64,000 nt of DNA from Flavobacterium sp. NG2 (GTDB lineage Bacteria > Bacteroidota > Bacteroidia > Flavobacteriales > Flavobacteriaceae). The notes below the pieces were generated by a model that saw only the letters and a list, made by a program, of their open reading frames with translations, did not search any database and had not been told where the DNA came from. The position numbers and the translations under genes were made by a program. How positions within the stretch are numbered: the first letter of the stretch is position 1; every line of letters starts with the position of its first letter. The stretch covers positions 288,001 through 352,000 of the forward strand of contig NZ_CP139420.1 in NCBI RefSeq assembly GCF_034119845.1, read 5' to 3'. This document shows positions 46,239 to 57,700 of the stretch, one piece after another.

Positions 46239-46280
46239 CCATTCCTAAAGTAATTTTAATTCAAAAAATTAAAGGAATGG
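46239..46280 (+). promoter_or_regulatory. Start-codon sequestering hairpin downstream of the riboswitch
   Basis: CCATTCCT (46239-46246) is complementary to AGGAATGG (46273-46280), which contains the thiS ATG (46277-46279). TAATTTT/AAAATTA extends the stem inward. It fits a translational expression platform. Confidence 0.6.
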
Positions 46281-46483
46281 AACTAAAAATCAACAATCAA
46301 ACAAAACAATTTCAAGCAGATGCCCTCAGCATTCAAGCCTTGCTTGATATTGAAATTCCACAAAAACAAAACGGTATCGCCGTAGCGGTTAACCAGACCG
46401 TAATTCCAAAATCCAATTGGAACCAACACCTCCTATCCGAAACTGACGATATTTTGATTATTTCGGCTACGCAGGGGGGATAG
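46277..46483 (+). CDS. thiS: Sulfur carrier protein ThiS
   Basis: A 68-residue ubiquitin-like protein that carries sulfur as a C-terminal thiocarboxylate to thiazole synthase ThiG. It ends in the required Gly-Gly (SATQGG). It is adenylated by ThiF, encoded at the end of the same operon. Its start codon lies in a hairpin next to the TPP riboswitch. Confidence 0.94.
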   Translation: MELKINNQTKQFQADALSIQALLDIEIPQKQNGIAVAVNQTVIPKSNWNQHLLSETDDILIISATQGG

Positions 46484-46484
46484 T

Positions 46485-46518
46485 ATTCAGTTTGCAGATT
46501 ACAGTTATCAGTCACTCC
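46485..46518. repeat. Short CAG-word repeat, copy 2
   Basis: AGTATTCAGTTTGCAG then ATTACAGTTATCAGTCACT, resembling 35358-35398. It begins in the thiS stop and fills the thiS-thiC gap. Confidence 0.4.
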
Positions 46519-46540
46519 AAACAATATAAACTTACAATAA

Positions 46541-48424
<1,884 letters not shown>

Positions 48425-48435
48425 AATTAAGAATA

Positions 48436-48479
48436 GAGTATTAAGTATCAAGACCAAAAAATCTTAATACTTAATACTC
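48436..48479 (+). repeat. Inverted repeat between thiC and the tenI-like gene
   Basis: 18-base arms (48436-48453 and 48462-48479) built from the word TATTAAGTAT, with one mismatch and an 8-base loop. Confidence 0.7.
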
Positions 48480-48499
48480 ACTACTTAATACTTTACAAT

Positions 48500-49099
48500 A
48501 TGATTGTCATCACACATCCAACTGCGGTAGCAAATGAAATCAACACCATCCATCAGCTTTTTGAGCATGGACTGGAGTTGTTACATATTCGAAAACCTGA
48601 ATTTTCAGCTTCGGATATGCAATCATTCGTAAAAGAAATTGGAAGTGAATATGCTCACCAACTCGTTTTGCATAGCCATCATCAGCTAGCCGAAGATTTG
48701 GGGATTAGCCGTCTGCATTTTACAGAAAAAATGAGACAAAATCTTTCTGCTGAAACGCTGTATGATTACAATGAAAAAAAGGTGTATTTATCAGCTTCTG
48801 CCCATTCGATATTGGCATTTAATGAGTTAAGAATCTTTTATCAATATGCGTTTTTAAGCCCTGTATTTCCAAGTATTTCCAAATCGAATTACCAATCGGA
48901 AACCGACCTCTTGCAAACATTAGCTCAACGTACCAATTTCAATACAAAATTAGTTGCATTAGGAGGTATTGACGATTCCACCATGCCCACGGTACTAAAA
49001 GCAGGTTTTGATGAAGTGGCCGTTTTAGGGACAATATGGCTCAGTTCAAATCCAATTCAAAATTTCAAATCATGTCAACAAATCGCCCTTTCGTACTAA
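48500..49099 (+). CDS. TenI/ThiE-family protein (thiazole tautomerase-like)
   Basis: A 199-residue TIM-barrel protein of the ThiE/TenI family. It departs from ThiE at substrate positions: LHIRKPEF instead of the QxRxK loop, LHSHHQLA instead of the IINDNxxLA diphosphate/metal site, RLHF instead of GIHLG. The SAHS, SPVFPSISK and VALGGID segments remain. A true ThiE follows two genes later, so TenI-type aromatisation of the thiazole tautomer is more likely than thiamine phosphate synthesis (inference). It overlaps thiD by 28 bases. Confidence 0.8.
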   Translation: MIVITHPTAVANEINTIHQLFEHGLELLHIRKPEFSASDMQSFVKEIGSEYAHQLVLHSHHQLAEDLGISRLHFTEKMRQNLSAETLYDYNEKKVYLSASAHSILAFNELRIFYQYAFLSPVFPSISKSNYQSETDLLQTLAQRTNFNTKLVALGGIDDSTMPTVLKAGFDEVAVLGTIWLSSNPIQNFKSCQQIALSY

Positions 49100-49827
49100 G
49101 CATTGCAGGTTTTGACCCATCAGCAGGGGCGGGCGTTCTGGCTGATATTAAAACTTTTGAACAACATCAGGTGTATGGTTTTGCGATAAATACCGCCAAT
49201 ACGATTCAAACTGAAACGGATTTTGTTTCCATTGAGTGGACTGCTATCGAATTAGTATTACAGTCTATCGAAACGCTATTTCAAAACTATGACATAAAAG
49301 CCGTAAAAATTGGCATTGTTCCGTCCTTGGACTATTTAAAAAAAATTGTTTTGCTTCTCCATAGGCTTTCGCCAAATACCAAAATAATTTGGGACACGGT
49401 ATTAAAATCAACCACCGAATTCCATTTTTTAACGATTGAAAACCAAAATGATTTGGTTACCATTTTAGACAAAATAGAATTGATAACGCCCAATTATGAG
49501 GAAATTCAAAAATTGGTTCCCACCGAAAAAAACATTGAGAATAGCATCGAAAACCTATCCAAACATTGTTCGGTTTTATTAAAAGGAGGTCATAATCCTT
49601 CTGAAATTGGAGTCGATTTTTTATACATCAAAGACCGTTTTTATAGGCTTTTGCCAAAAAACACTGTCGTCTATCCCAAACATGGTTCGGGTTGTGTCTT
49701 ATCCGCTGCGATAACGGCCCAAATTACCTTGGAACAAAATTTACTTTCTGCCTGCATCAAAGGCAAAGAGTACACCGAAAACTTTTTAGTATCAACTCAA
49801 AATCAATTAGGATACCATCATGCTTAA
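49072..49827 (+). CDS. thiD: Hydroxymethylpyrimidine/phosphomethylpyrimidine kinase
   Basis: Phosphorylates HMP and HMP-phosphate to the diphosphate used by ThiE. This is a ribokinase-fold protein with SIAGFDPSAGAGVLADIKTF at the N-terminus and the anion-hole motif GSGCVLSAAI near the C-terminus. Start ATG 49072 gives 251 residues and a 28-base overlap with the preceding gene. The longer reading begins within that gene's C-terminal region and is not family-like. It overlaps thiE by 8 bases. Confidence 0.92.
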   Translation: MSTNRPFVLSIAGFDPSAGAGVLADIKTFEQHQVYGFAINTANTIQTETDFVSIEWTAIELVLQSIETLFQNYDIKAVKIGIVPSLDYLKKIVLLLHRLSPNTKIIWDTVLKSTTEFHFLTIENQNDLVTILDKIELITPNYEEIQKLVPTEKNIENSIENLSKHCSVLLKGGHNPSEIGVDFLYIKDRFYRLLPKNTVVYPKHGSGCVLSAAITAQITLEQNLLSACIKGKEYTENFLVSTQNQLGYHHA

Positions 49828-50458
49828 TCGTTTACAATATATCTCGCAAGGAAACACTGTCGAAGAGCAGTTATACAACATTCATCAGGCTTTAGACCAT
49901 GGTTGTGACTGGATTCAAATGCGATTCAAAACCACGGTTGAAAAAGACCTTTTAACCTTGGCCGAAGCCACAAAAACACTGTGCCAAGAATATCTGGCTA
50001 CCTTAATCATCAATGACAATGTGCGTCTAGCCAAAGAAATAGATGCTGACGGAATTCATTTAGGCTTAACCGATATGGCAATTCCAGAAGCACGAACTAT
50101 TTTGGGCGATGCCAAAATTATTGGAGGCACCGCAAATACCTACGAAAACATCCTTAGCCATGTGGCAAACGGTTGCGATTATGTAGGTTTAGGGCCTTTT
50201 CGTTTTACAACAACCAAAGACAAACTAAGTCCTATTTTAGGTTTAGAAGGCTATCAAAAAATTCTTGACCAACTCCAACAAGAGCAAATCAAAATACCTG
50301 TATTTGCCATTGGCGGTATTCAGCTTGAGGATGTCGAATCCATCATCAAAACAGGAATTCACGGGATTGCCGTTTCTGGATTGTTGACCAACAGCGATTC
50401 CAAAACAAAATTAATCACACAACTTAACGAAAAATTATATGGCTATGTCATCGTTTAA
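49820..50458 (+). CDS. thiE: Thiamine phosphate synthase
   Basis: A 212-residue TIM-barrel enzyme that joins HMP-diphosphate and thiazole phosphate. The expected residues are present: [38 protein letters not shown] and FAIGGI. It overlaps both thiD and thiG, so translation is coupled. Confidence 0.93.
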   Translation: MLNRLQYISQGNTVEEQLYNIHQALDHGCDWIQMRFKTTVEKDLLTLAEATKTLCQEYLATLIINDNVRLAKEIDADGIHLGLTDMAIPEARTILGDAKIIGGTANTYENILSHVANGCDYVGLGPFRFTTTKDKLSPILGLEGYQKILDQLQQEQIKIPVFAIGGIQLEDVESIIKTGIHGIAVSGLLTNSDSKTKLITQLNEKLYGYVIV

Positions 50459-51215
50459 AATAGGAGACAAAACATTAGAATCTCGCTTGTTTTTAGGAAC
50501 AGGAAAATTTGGTTCGAATGTCCAAATGGAAGAAGCTATTCTGGCCTCTGAAAGCGAATTAGTAACAGTAGCTTTGAAGCGAGTGGATTTAGAAACTGAC
50601 ACGGATGCAATCTTGTCGCATTTGAAACACCCCAGAATCAATTTGCTACCCAATACCTCAGGCGCTCGAAATGCCAAAGAAGCCGTTTTTGCAGCACAAC
50701 TGGCAAGAGAAGCTTTGGAAACCAATTGGCTAAAACTTGAAATCCATCCTGACCCAAGGTATTTACTTCCTGACCCCATTGAAACGTTAAAAGCTACAGA
50801 AGAGTTGGCAAAATTAGGTTTTATCGTTTTGCCTTATATCCATGCCGACCCTGTTTTGTGCAAGCGATTAGAAGATGCAGGCACCGCTGCTGTGATGCCG
50901 TTAGGTTCCCCAATTGGCAGTAACAAAGGACTAAAAACAATTGATTTTTTAGAAATTATTATCGAACAATCGAATGTTCCTGTGATTATCGATGCGGGAA
51001 TTGGAGCGCCTTCCGATGCTGCTAAAGCCATGGAATTAGGTGCCGATGCGGTATTGGTAAACACAGCCATTGCCGTTGCTGGAAATCCTAAATTAATGGC
51101 CGAAGCTTTTAAAGAAGCGGTCATTGCAGGACGCAAAGCATACGAAGCAAAACTAGGACAGCAATACAAACAAGCCGTAGCTTCGAGTCCTTTGACGGCA
51201 TTTTTGTACGAATGA
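50439..51215 (+). CDS. thiG: Thiazole synthase ThiG
   Basis: A TIM-barrel enzyme that builds the thiazole ring from deoxyxylulose phosphate, dehydroglycine and ThiS thiocarboxylate. The catalytic Lys lies in VTVALKRVD, and the phosphate-binding end includes [22 protein letters not shown] in pattern. 258 residues. ATG 50439 and ATG 50445 are both possible. It overlaps thiE by 20 bases. The next gene, thiH, supplies dehydroglycine. Confidence 0.95.
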   Translation: MAMSSFKIGDKTLESRLFLGTGKFGSNVQMEEAILASESELVTVALKRVDLETDTDAILSHLKHPRINLLPNTSGARNAKEAVFAAQLAREALETNWLKLEIHPDPRYLLPDPIETLKATEELAKLGFIVLPYIHADPVLCKRLEDAGTAAVMPLGSPIGSNKGLKTIDFLEIIIEQSNVPVIIDAGIGAPSDAAKAMELGADAVLVNTAIAVAGNPKLMAEAFKEAVIAGRKAYEAKLGQQYKQAVASSPLTAFLYE

Positions 51216-51221
51216 TAGTAG

Positions 51222-51250
51222 CCCTGTCAGGGTTTTGAACCCTGACAGGG
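51222..51250 (+). repeat. Perfect 13-bp inverted repeat between thiG and thiH
   Basis: CCCTGTCAGGGTT (51222-51234) and its exact complement (51238-51250) with a TTG loop. A few T/A follow, but there is no T-run, so termination is unlikely. Confidence 0.8.
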
Positions 51251-51270
51251 TTAAAATAAACCAAAATTAA

Positions 51271-52383
51271 ATGAAAACATTTAAATCCGTTTTTGAACAA
51301 TACAATTGGGACGAAATTCAAACCAGAATCTACCAAACTACTTCCAAGCAAGTTGAACAAGCCTTGGCGAAAACCAAACGCAATTTGGATGATTTTTTGG
51401 CGTTGATTTCCCCAGCTGCACAACCTTATTTGGAGCCAATGGCACAAGAATGTCATGAATTAACCAAGAAACGTTTTGGAAAAACCATACAGATGTATGC
51501 GCCTTTGTATTTGAGCAATGAGTGTCAAAATATTTGCACCTATTGCGGTTTTAGTTTGGATAACAAAATCAAACGCAAAACCTTACTGGATAGCGAAATC
51601 AAACAAGAAGTTGAAGCCTTAAAAAAACTAGGATTTGACCATGTTTTATTAGTTACTGGCGAAGCGAATTATACGGTAAATATCAATTATTTCTTGAATG
51701 CTATCGAACTGATAAAAAATGATTTTTCGATTATTTCAGTCGAAGTGCAACCGCTATCGCAAGAAGAATACGAGCGTTTGCATGAGGCGGGAGTCTATTC
51801 GGTTTTGGTATATCAAGAAACCTACCATCAGGAGGTTTATAAAAAATACCACACCAAGGGAAAGAAATCTAATTTTGATTTCCGTCTAGACACTCCTGAT
51901 CGCATTGGAAAAGCAGGAATTCACAAAATAGGATTAGGCGTTTTATTAGGATTAGAAGATTGGCGTACCGATAGTTTTTTCAATGCTTTGCATTTGGATT
52001 ATTTGCAAAAAAATTATTGGAGAACCAAATATTCGGTTTCGTTTCCTAGACTGCGTCCCGCCGAAGGTATTATCGAACCTAATTTCATTATGGATGACAA
52101 GGATTTGACTCAACTGATTTGTGCGTACCGTTTGTGGAATGAGGATTTGGAAATTTCGATTTCAACTCGTGAGAATGAAAAATTCCGAAACAACATTATC
52201 CCTATTGGAACAACAAGTATGAGTGCTGGTTCCAAAACCAATCCAGGTGGTTATGTGGTTGACCCGCAATCATTGGAACAATTCGAAATAAGTGATGAAC
52301 GTTCCGTGGCTGAAATCGCCCAAATCATTACTGAAAAAGGATACGAACCTGTTTGGAAAGATTGGGAGAGAAGTTATTTTTAG
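51271..52383 (+). CDS. thiH: 2-iminoacetate synthase ThiH
   Basis: A radical SAM tyrosine lyase that makes dehydroglycine for ThiG. The cluster motif CQNICTYC (C-x3-C-x2-C) is at about residues 84-91, followed by the barrel and the C-terminal antiparallel region (TTSMSAGSKTNPGGY). 370 residues is normal. It replaces glycine oxidase ThiO, which is absent from this operon, and works without oxygen, although the same genome has a cytochrome oxidase. Confidence 0.95.
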   Translation: MKTFKSVFEQYNWDEIQTRIYQTTSKQVEQALAKTKRNLDDFLALISPAAQPYLEPMAQECHELTKKRFGKTIQMYAPLYLSNECQNICTYCGFSLDNKIKRKTLLDSEIKQEVEALKKLGFDHVLLVTGEANYTVNINYFLNAIELIKNDFSIISVEVQPLSQEEYERLHEAGVYSVLVYQETYHQEVYKKYHTKGKKSNFDFRLDTPDRIGKAGIHKIGLGVLLGLEDWRTDSFFNALHLDYLQKNYWRTKYSVSFPRLRPAEGIIEPNFIMDDKDLTQLICAYRLWNEDLEISISTRENEKFRNNIIPIGTTSMSAGSKTNPGGYVVDPQSLEQFEISDERSVAEIAQIITEKGYEPVWKDWERSYF

Positions 52384-52387
52384 AGGA

Positions 52388-52436
52388 GCTGAGGCTCTTA
52401 GACGCTAAGAGCCTAAGACAAACTCAGAACCTCAGC
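52388..52436 (+). repeat. Nested inverted repeats between thiH and thiF
   Basis: GGCTCTTAG/CTAAGAGCC (52393-52401 and 52405-52413, 3-base loop) and GCTGAGG/CCTCAGC (52388-52394 and 52430-52436). The whole gap is made of CTTAG/CTCAG words. Confidence 0.7.
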
Positions 52437-52455
52437 AGCTTAGAAACTTAAAAAA

Positions 52456-53166
52456 ATGAGTGTAATTCAAGATTTTTTACGATACAACCGACAAGTCATT
52501 TTACCTGAAATAGGTGATGAAGGTCAGGAAAAATTAAAAAAAGCCAAAGTATTAGTCATTGGCGCTGGAGGCTTGGGCTGTCCAATTTTGCAGTACATAG
52601 CAACCGCAGGCGTAGGAACGATAGGCATTGTTGATTTTGACAAAATCGAAATTCACAACCTACACCGACAAATTTTATATACAGAAGACCAAATAGGATT
52701 ACCAAAAGCTACAACAGCTAAAAGCACAGTTGAAAAACTCAATCCGTTAATTCAGGTTCAGGCTTTTGAAGAAAAACTCACAGCTGAAAATGCTAGCAGA
52801 ATTATTGCCAATTTTGATTTGGTGGTGGATGGCTCAGATAATTTCAGTACACGCTACTTGGTCAATGATACCTGCGTGGCGTTAGGAAAAACTTTGGTGT
52901 ATGGTAGCATCTTAGGTTTTGAAGGACAACTAGCTGTGTTCAATCATCAAGGCAGTAAAAACTTGCGTGATTTGTTCCCAGAACCACCCAACCCTAAAGA
53001 TGTTCCCAATTGTAGTTTTAATGGTGTCCTGGGTACATTACCTGCCATGATTGGCACGATGATGGCGCATGAGACATTGAAATTGATTATTGGACTTCCG
53101 AGTTTGAGGAATGAATTGATTTTGTATAGTACGTTGAATTGGAGTTTTACTAAGTTGAATTTTTAG
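52456..53166 (+). CDS. thiF: ThiF/MoeB/HesA-family adenylyltransferase
   Basis: Activates the C-terminus of ThiS with ATP so that sulfur can be added. The nucleotide-binding GAGGLGCPIL and the DGSDNFSTRYLVND segment are present. The usual paired zinc cysteines (CxxC…CxxC) are largely gone: NLRDLFPEP stands where CYRCLFPEP is found in E. coli MoeB/ThiF, and only one Cys is seen in NCSFNGVLG. It may fold without zinc. No rhodanese domain is fused. It is the last gene of the thi operon. MoeB is an alternative, but the context supports ThiF. Confidence 0.9.
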   Translation: MSVIQDFLRYNRQVILPEIGDEGQEKLKKAKVLVIGAGGLGCPILQYIATAGVGTIGIVDFDKIEIHNLHRQILYTEDQIGLPKATTAKSTVEKLNPLIQVQAFEEKLTAENASRIIANFDLVVDGSDNFSTRYLVNDTCVALGKTLVYGSILGFEGQLAVFNHQGSKNLRDLFPEPPNPKDVPNCSFNGVLGTLPAMIGTMMAHETLKLIIGLPSLRNELILYSTLNWSFTKLNF

Positions 53167-53187
53167 TTGATATCTTTAAAATTTAGG

Positions 53188-53280
53188 AACACAGATTTGA
53201 GAAATTAAAGAAATCTTTAAAATCTCTCTCTGAGACTTTGTTATTCTCTGCGAATCTTTGCGAAAAAACTTTGCGGTTAA
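53188..53280. repeat. Intergenic ACAGATT / GCGAATCTTTGCG word repeat
   Basis: Gap between thiF and aat. It contains AACACAGATTTGAGAAATT and TCTCTGCGAATCTTTGCG followed by AACTTTGCGGTTAA, words that echo 29259-29430 and 40718-40812. It runs to the aat stop. Confidence 0.4.
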
Positions 53281-53918
53281 ATATCACTTCTAAGAATCTC
53301 TATAAACGCTTCTCGCTCAATTTCACGGCAGCCTAAACTCTCTAGATGTTCGTTGTATACCTGGCAATCTAGGAGTTTGTAGTTTTCATTTCTTAATTTT
53401 TCGACTAGAGTTATAAAGGCCACCTTGGAAGCATTCGATACTTTGGAAAACATACTTTCACCACAGAAAATATGCCCCATATCCACGCCGTACAAACCGC
53501 CTACTAATTCATCATTTTGCCAAACTTCAACAGATTTAGCTATTCCTAATTCGTGCAAATTACAATAGGCATCAATCATATCGTTCGTAATCCAAGTACC
53601 ATTTTGACCGCTGCGTTTTACTTTTTGGCAGTTGGAAATGACCGCTCTGAATTCCTGATTGAATGTGACCTTGAAAATATTGCGATTGAGGATGTTTCGC
53701 ATACTTTTAGTTACTTTAAGTTCGTCCAAAAAAAGCACCATACGAGGATTAGGTGACCACCAAATAATGGGATCTCCGTCCTCAAACCATGGAAAAATCC
53801 CACTCCTATAGGCAAGTTGCAATCTTTCAGCTGATAAATCACCGCCAATGGCTACGATTCCGTCGTAATTAGCCTGAGAAACGGGTGGAAAAAATAATTC
53901 TTGAGACAAATGAACCAT
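53277..53918 (-). CDS. aat: Leucyl/phenylalanyl-tRNA-protein transferase
   Basis: Adds Leu or Phe from tRNA to proteins with N-terminal Arg or Lys, marking them for ClpSAP (N-degron pathway). Family signatures are GIFPWFEDGDPIIWWSPNPRM, NGTWIT, VGGLYGV and FCGESMFS. 213 residues. It is convergent with the thi operon and divergent from the PAP2 gene. Confidence 0.95.
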   Translation of the reverse strand: MVHLSQELFFPPVSQANYDGIVAIGGDLSAERLQLAYRSGIFPWFEDGDPIIWWSPNPRMVLFLDELKVTKSMRNILNRNIFKVTFNQEFRAVISNCQKVKRSGQNGTWITNDMIDAYCNLHELGIAKSVEVWQNDELVGGLYGVDMGHIFCGESMFSKVSNASKVAFITLVEKLRNENYKLLDCQVYNEHLESLGCREIEREAFIEILRSDI

Positions 53919-54007
53919 AATATGACACTAAAACGTGATACCTTTATTTTTGGCAAAAGTAATTTACTTTATTTGGTTACCTTCGTAAACTACCAATTTT
54001 TATTGAA

Positions 54008-54733
54008 ATGAAAAAAACATTTCCTTTTATCCTGCTCTTCTTTTTTATTTCCAATACAAATGGGCAACAACTGGATTCTATTTCAAATCACAAAAAACTT
54101 AGCTACAAATCGTTTATCCTACCTAGCGCTTTGATAGGTTCAGGAGCGCTATTGCTAAACAGCCAATTCAATCGTGACAATCAAGAGAGATCGAATTCTC
54201 TTTTTGGTTCTAATTTCCATACTCAGGTAGACAACATCACTGTTTTCATGCCTCTACTTCAAATTTACACTGGAGAATTACTTGGTTTTGACGCTAGGCA
54301 TACGATTAAACATAGAACCGTTGATGTGGTTACTGCTAATGCGTTAAGTTATGGATTGGTTACTATTCTCAAAAACAGCGTCAAATCTACTAGGCCAGAT
54401 GGTTCTGACCAACTGAGTTTTCCTTCGGGGCATACGGCGATTGCTTTTACCAATGCAGCCCTATTGTATCAAGAATATAAGGATGCTAATTTTTGGTATG
54501 CCAGTAGCGGTTTTGTATTTGCTACAGCAACCGGAATATTGCGTATTGCCAACAACAAACACTTTAGTTCGGATGTATTGGCAGGAGCAGGAATTGGATT
54601 GGCTTCGGGGATTTTAGTATCTTATTACAATCCTTTACAAAAGCTTCACTTTGGAAAAAAGGGAACTGCCTTTATTTGTCCTCAATTTGGAAATCTAATA
54701 GGGATTGGAACTATCATTCGACCTAACTTTTAG
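54008..54733 (+). CDS. PAP2-family phosphatase
   Basis: A 241-residue exported or membrane protein with a signal peptide (FPFILLFFFISNTNGQ). The acid-phosphatase motifs are complete: KNSVKSTRP (motif 1), SFPSGHTA (motif 2) and RIANNKHFSSD (motif 3, His and Asp). Likely substrates are undecaprenyl diphosphate or other lipid phosphates; the choice cannot be made. It has a TATTTTTG element at 53945-53952 and is followed by a hairpin that terminates the convergent gene. Confidence 0.88.
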   Translation: MKKTFPFILLFFFISNTNGQQLDSISNHKKLSYKSFILPSALIGSGALLLNSQFNRDNQERSNSLFGSNFHTQVDNITVFMPLLQIYTGELLGFDARHTIKHRTVDVVTANALSYGLVTILKNSVKSTRPDGSDQLSFPSGHTAIAFTNAALLYQEYKDANFWYASSGFVFATATGILRIANNKHFSSDVLAGAGIGLASGILVSYYNPLQKLHFGKKGTAFICPQFGNLIGIGTIIRPNF

Positions 54734-54736
54734 AAT

Positions 54737-54770
54737 AAAAAAAACTACCCGAGAATTACTTCCCGGATAG
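54737..54770 (-). terminator. Terminator of the GH86-like gene
   Basis: On the minus strand CTATCCGGGA pairs with TCTCGGGTAG (two G-U pairs) and is followed by eight T. Confidence 0.85.
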
Positions 54771-54796
54771 CTCTTTACGTTTACAAAATTCGACAC

Positions 54797-57700
54797 TTAC
54801 TTTTTGATAACTTTGTACAAGCCACTATCAGCTCCCTTTGTTACTTTTATCAAATAAACACCTGTTGCATAATCACTAATATTTAGGTCAACCCTATCAG
54901 TGGCTACATTCATTTGTTTAACTACAACACCTAGCAAATTGTAGATAGTAATATTAGTATTAGAATTACTTAAGCCTTCTATTACAAGATCCCCATAAGT
55001 AGGATTTGGATAAATTGAAACAGACTTTAACTTCTCACTTTTAACAGATAAAGGTACGATTCCCATATATTCCAAACTAAACCAATCACAATTCCACTGC
55101 CACTGATCAGTACCAGTTGATTCAATACGAATCGTATGAACCCCTGCTGAAATGTTGATTTGTCCAGAAGCTGCTTGCGTTGTATAAATATCCCATCCAC
55201 CAGTACCTACTAGTTTAGTTGTATTCATTAAAACCCCGTCAACATATATTTTCACTCCTAAACCAGCGGAATTAGGTGAACCTATTCGATATTTAATTGC
55301 ATATTCACCAGATGCAGGGAAGTCAACCGTATATTCCGCCCAATCTCCTGATGTATTATTATTAAATCCAATTGAACTTTTAACAACACCTTCTGTTGAA
55401 CCCCCTGTATTTACAAAGGTTTCCGCTTCGACAACTAAGGTTTTCGTCACTTTAACTTGGACACTCGCAGAAATAGAAGGATTAGTAATTGAAGTTGCCG
55501 TAACTATAGCTGTACCCTCCGTATTACCTGCCGTAACTAGTCCATTACTATCCACAGTCACAATATTGTTATTCACTTGCCATACAATATTTTTATTTGT
55601 GGTATAGGATGGAACAAATATTGGCGTTAAAGTTTTCTTTAAACTAGGGAATAAAGTTAAGACCGATGGCAATACAATAGATTGAACTGGCACTGAAACC
55701 TCATCTGCTTGCACATTAATGACAGCCTCAGCATAAACCGTATTTTCATCTACAGATGTAGCTCGAATAGTCACTTGACCTACAGCGACACCTGTAATTA
55801 TTCCTGTATTTTGGTCAACAGTTGCAACTGCAGAATTACTCGAACTCCACTGGATTGAAGTATTAAAAGCATCTATTGGCGAAACTACTGCAGAACGACT
55901 TATTGTCTTGCCTACTTGAACCAAAGGGATACCTTCATTAATAGTTACAGAACTTACTCGTATATGATCTATTACTTCAATTGTTTTAGTTTCCGTATCT
56001 AAGATGGTACTACCATTTTTTAAAGTCAACTTTATTGAATATCCTGTACCTGGCGAAGGCGCCGTTGTCAGTGTGTAGGGAACTTCAATTGTTATATCGC
56101 CAAGAGCATTAACTGTTTGAATTCCTGAACCTATTACCATGCCGTTTTTAATTAATTCCATATTTACGGTACGTTCTCCCATTATCCTCACAGGCACAGT
56201 CACTTTACCTGTGGTGAAGGGTCTAATGGCATTTGGTAATTCTCTTGAAAAAACGCTTTCCTCACCAGCAATTCTAACATTTACTATTATCTCATCAGAA
56301 ATTGTTGTTCCTTTTACTTTGGCGGTAATGGTTGCTGTTCCTCCAATTACTTTACCAATTACTTTACCCGTTGAAAGCACACTGACTACAGCATCATTAC
56401 TTGATGTCCACTCTATATCAGGAATATTTTCCGGAGTTGGTGTCATTTGTAATGTCAAAGGTGTATTGACATATTGATCTACTGTAATTTGTGATCCTTG
56501 TACAATTTCTAAAGAGGTCACATCAGATTTCTTATATGGAATTGCTGTTATGGTTTTCGTTGCAAAAATATTGTTTGTTTGCTTACTAGTAGCTGTTATA
56601 ACCGCAATTCCAGAATCAGCTTTGGCAGTAACTACACCATTTTCGTCCACTGTAGCAACATTAACATCAGAAGAAGTCCAAACAAGTCCTTTATTTGTAG
56701 CATTTGAAGGTGCAAACACAGGGACGATACCCAGTTTATTTCCATTCATCAAAGATTCGGCTTCACTCCCTAAAGAAACAGAGGTTAATGCTACCGTGGT
56801 ATTTGATGTTCTACCAGGGTCTTGATCCATATCCCACACTTGAATCATCACTGTTGTAAAATCAGCGTTTTGTTGACGTTGGAAATAAATAGTATTATCA
56901 CCATCTTTCAAATAACTTAAGGGGCATTCTAATTCTAAAACACCAAACCACCCCCCCTTATAGCCCCCAGCAACATAACCTCTAGGATTGTATAACATAG
57001 GGCTTTGAGTTACTACTTCATTTCCATTCACTTTTAATGAAACTACTTTAATTTTTCCATCACCTCCATCTACAGGATTATAGAAAAAACCACCAATTCT
57101 AATTACAGCCTCTCCTTTTGCTGGTTTAACAACATTTTTGACTGTAGTAGTGAAACTATTTTTCCCTTCTAATCGACATAATTGTGTACCTCTAGTATTT
57201 TTGGCCGTTGTTAAAGGTTCCGACATATATTTTTTCTCTTTTGACTCTTTATCGATAACTACAGGATTGTTGTAGATGTAATCTAGTACGATAGTTGAGT
57301 TGGCTTTTAAGGTTACCTGAGCAGGTGCAGTTTTTAATTTTACGACTGACAACGCTGGCTCACCCTGAGTACCTTTTGCAGGATCAAAAAACAAATGGCG
57401 CATTTCTACATTACTAACTGTATTTGTTAATGCAGTATTAAATGTATTTAAATTCACGGTTTTTATGTCATCTTCACAATTATTTAAAATGACATACACA
57501 TGATTTCCTAAAACATAAGCATCAGCCTGAACATCAGAGTGATTTGATTTAGTATCAATACGAGTACCTTCAACCCCTTTCCATAATTCGAAATAATAAA
57601 TAATAGCACTCCAATCCCAACCTCCCGATGGCTGTCCCATTACATAAGTTGTTGGGTTTCCTTTCCAAGTTCCAATTGGATCAAATAGAGTAGCTCCATC

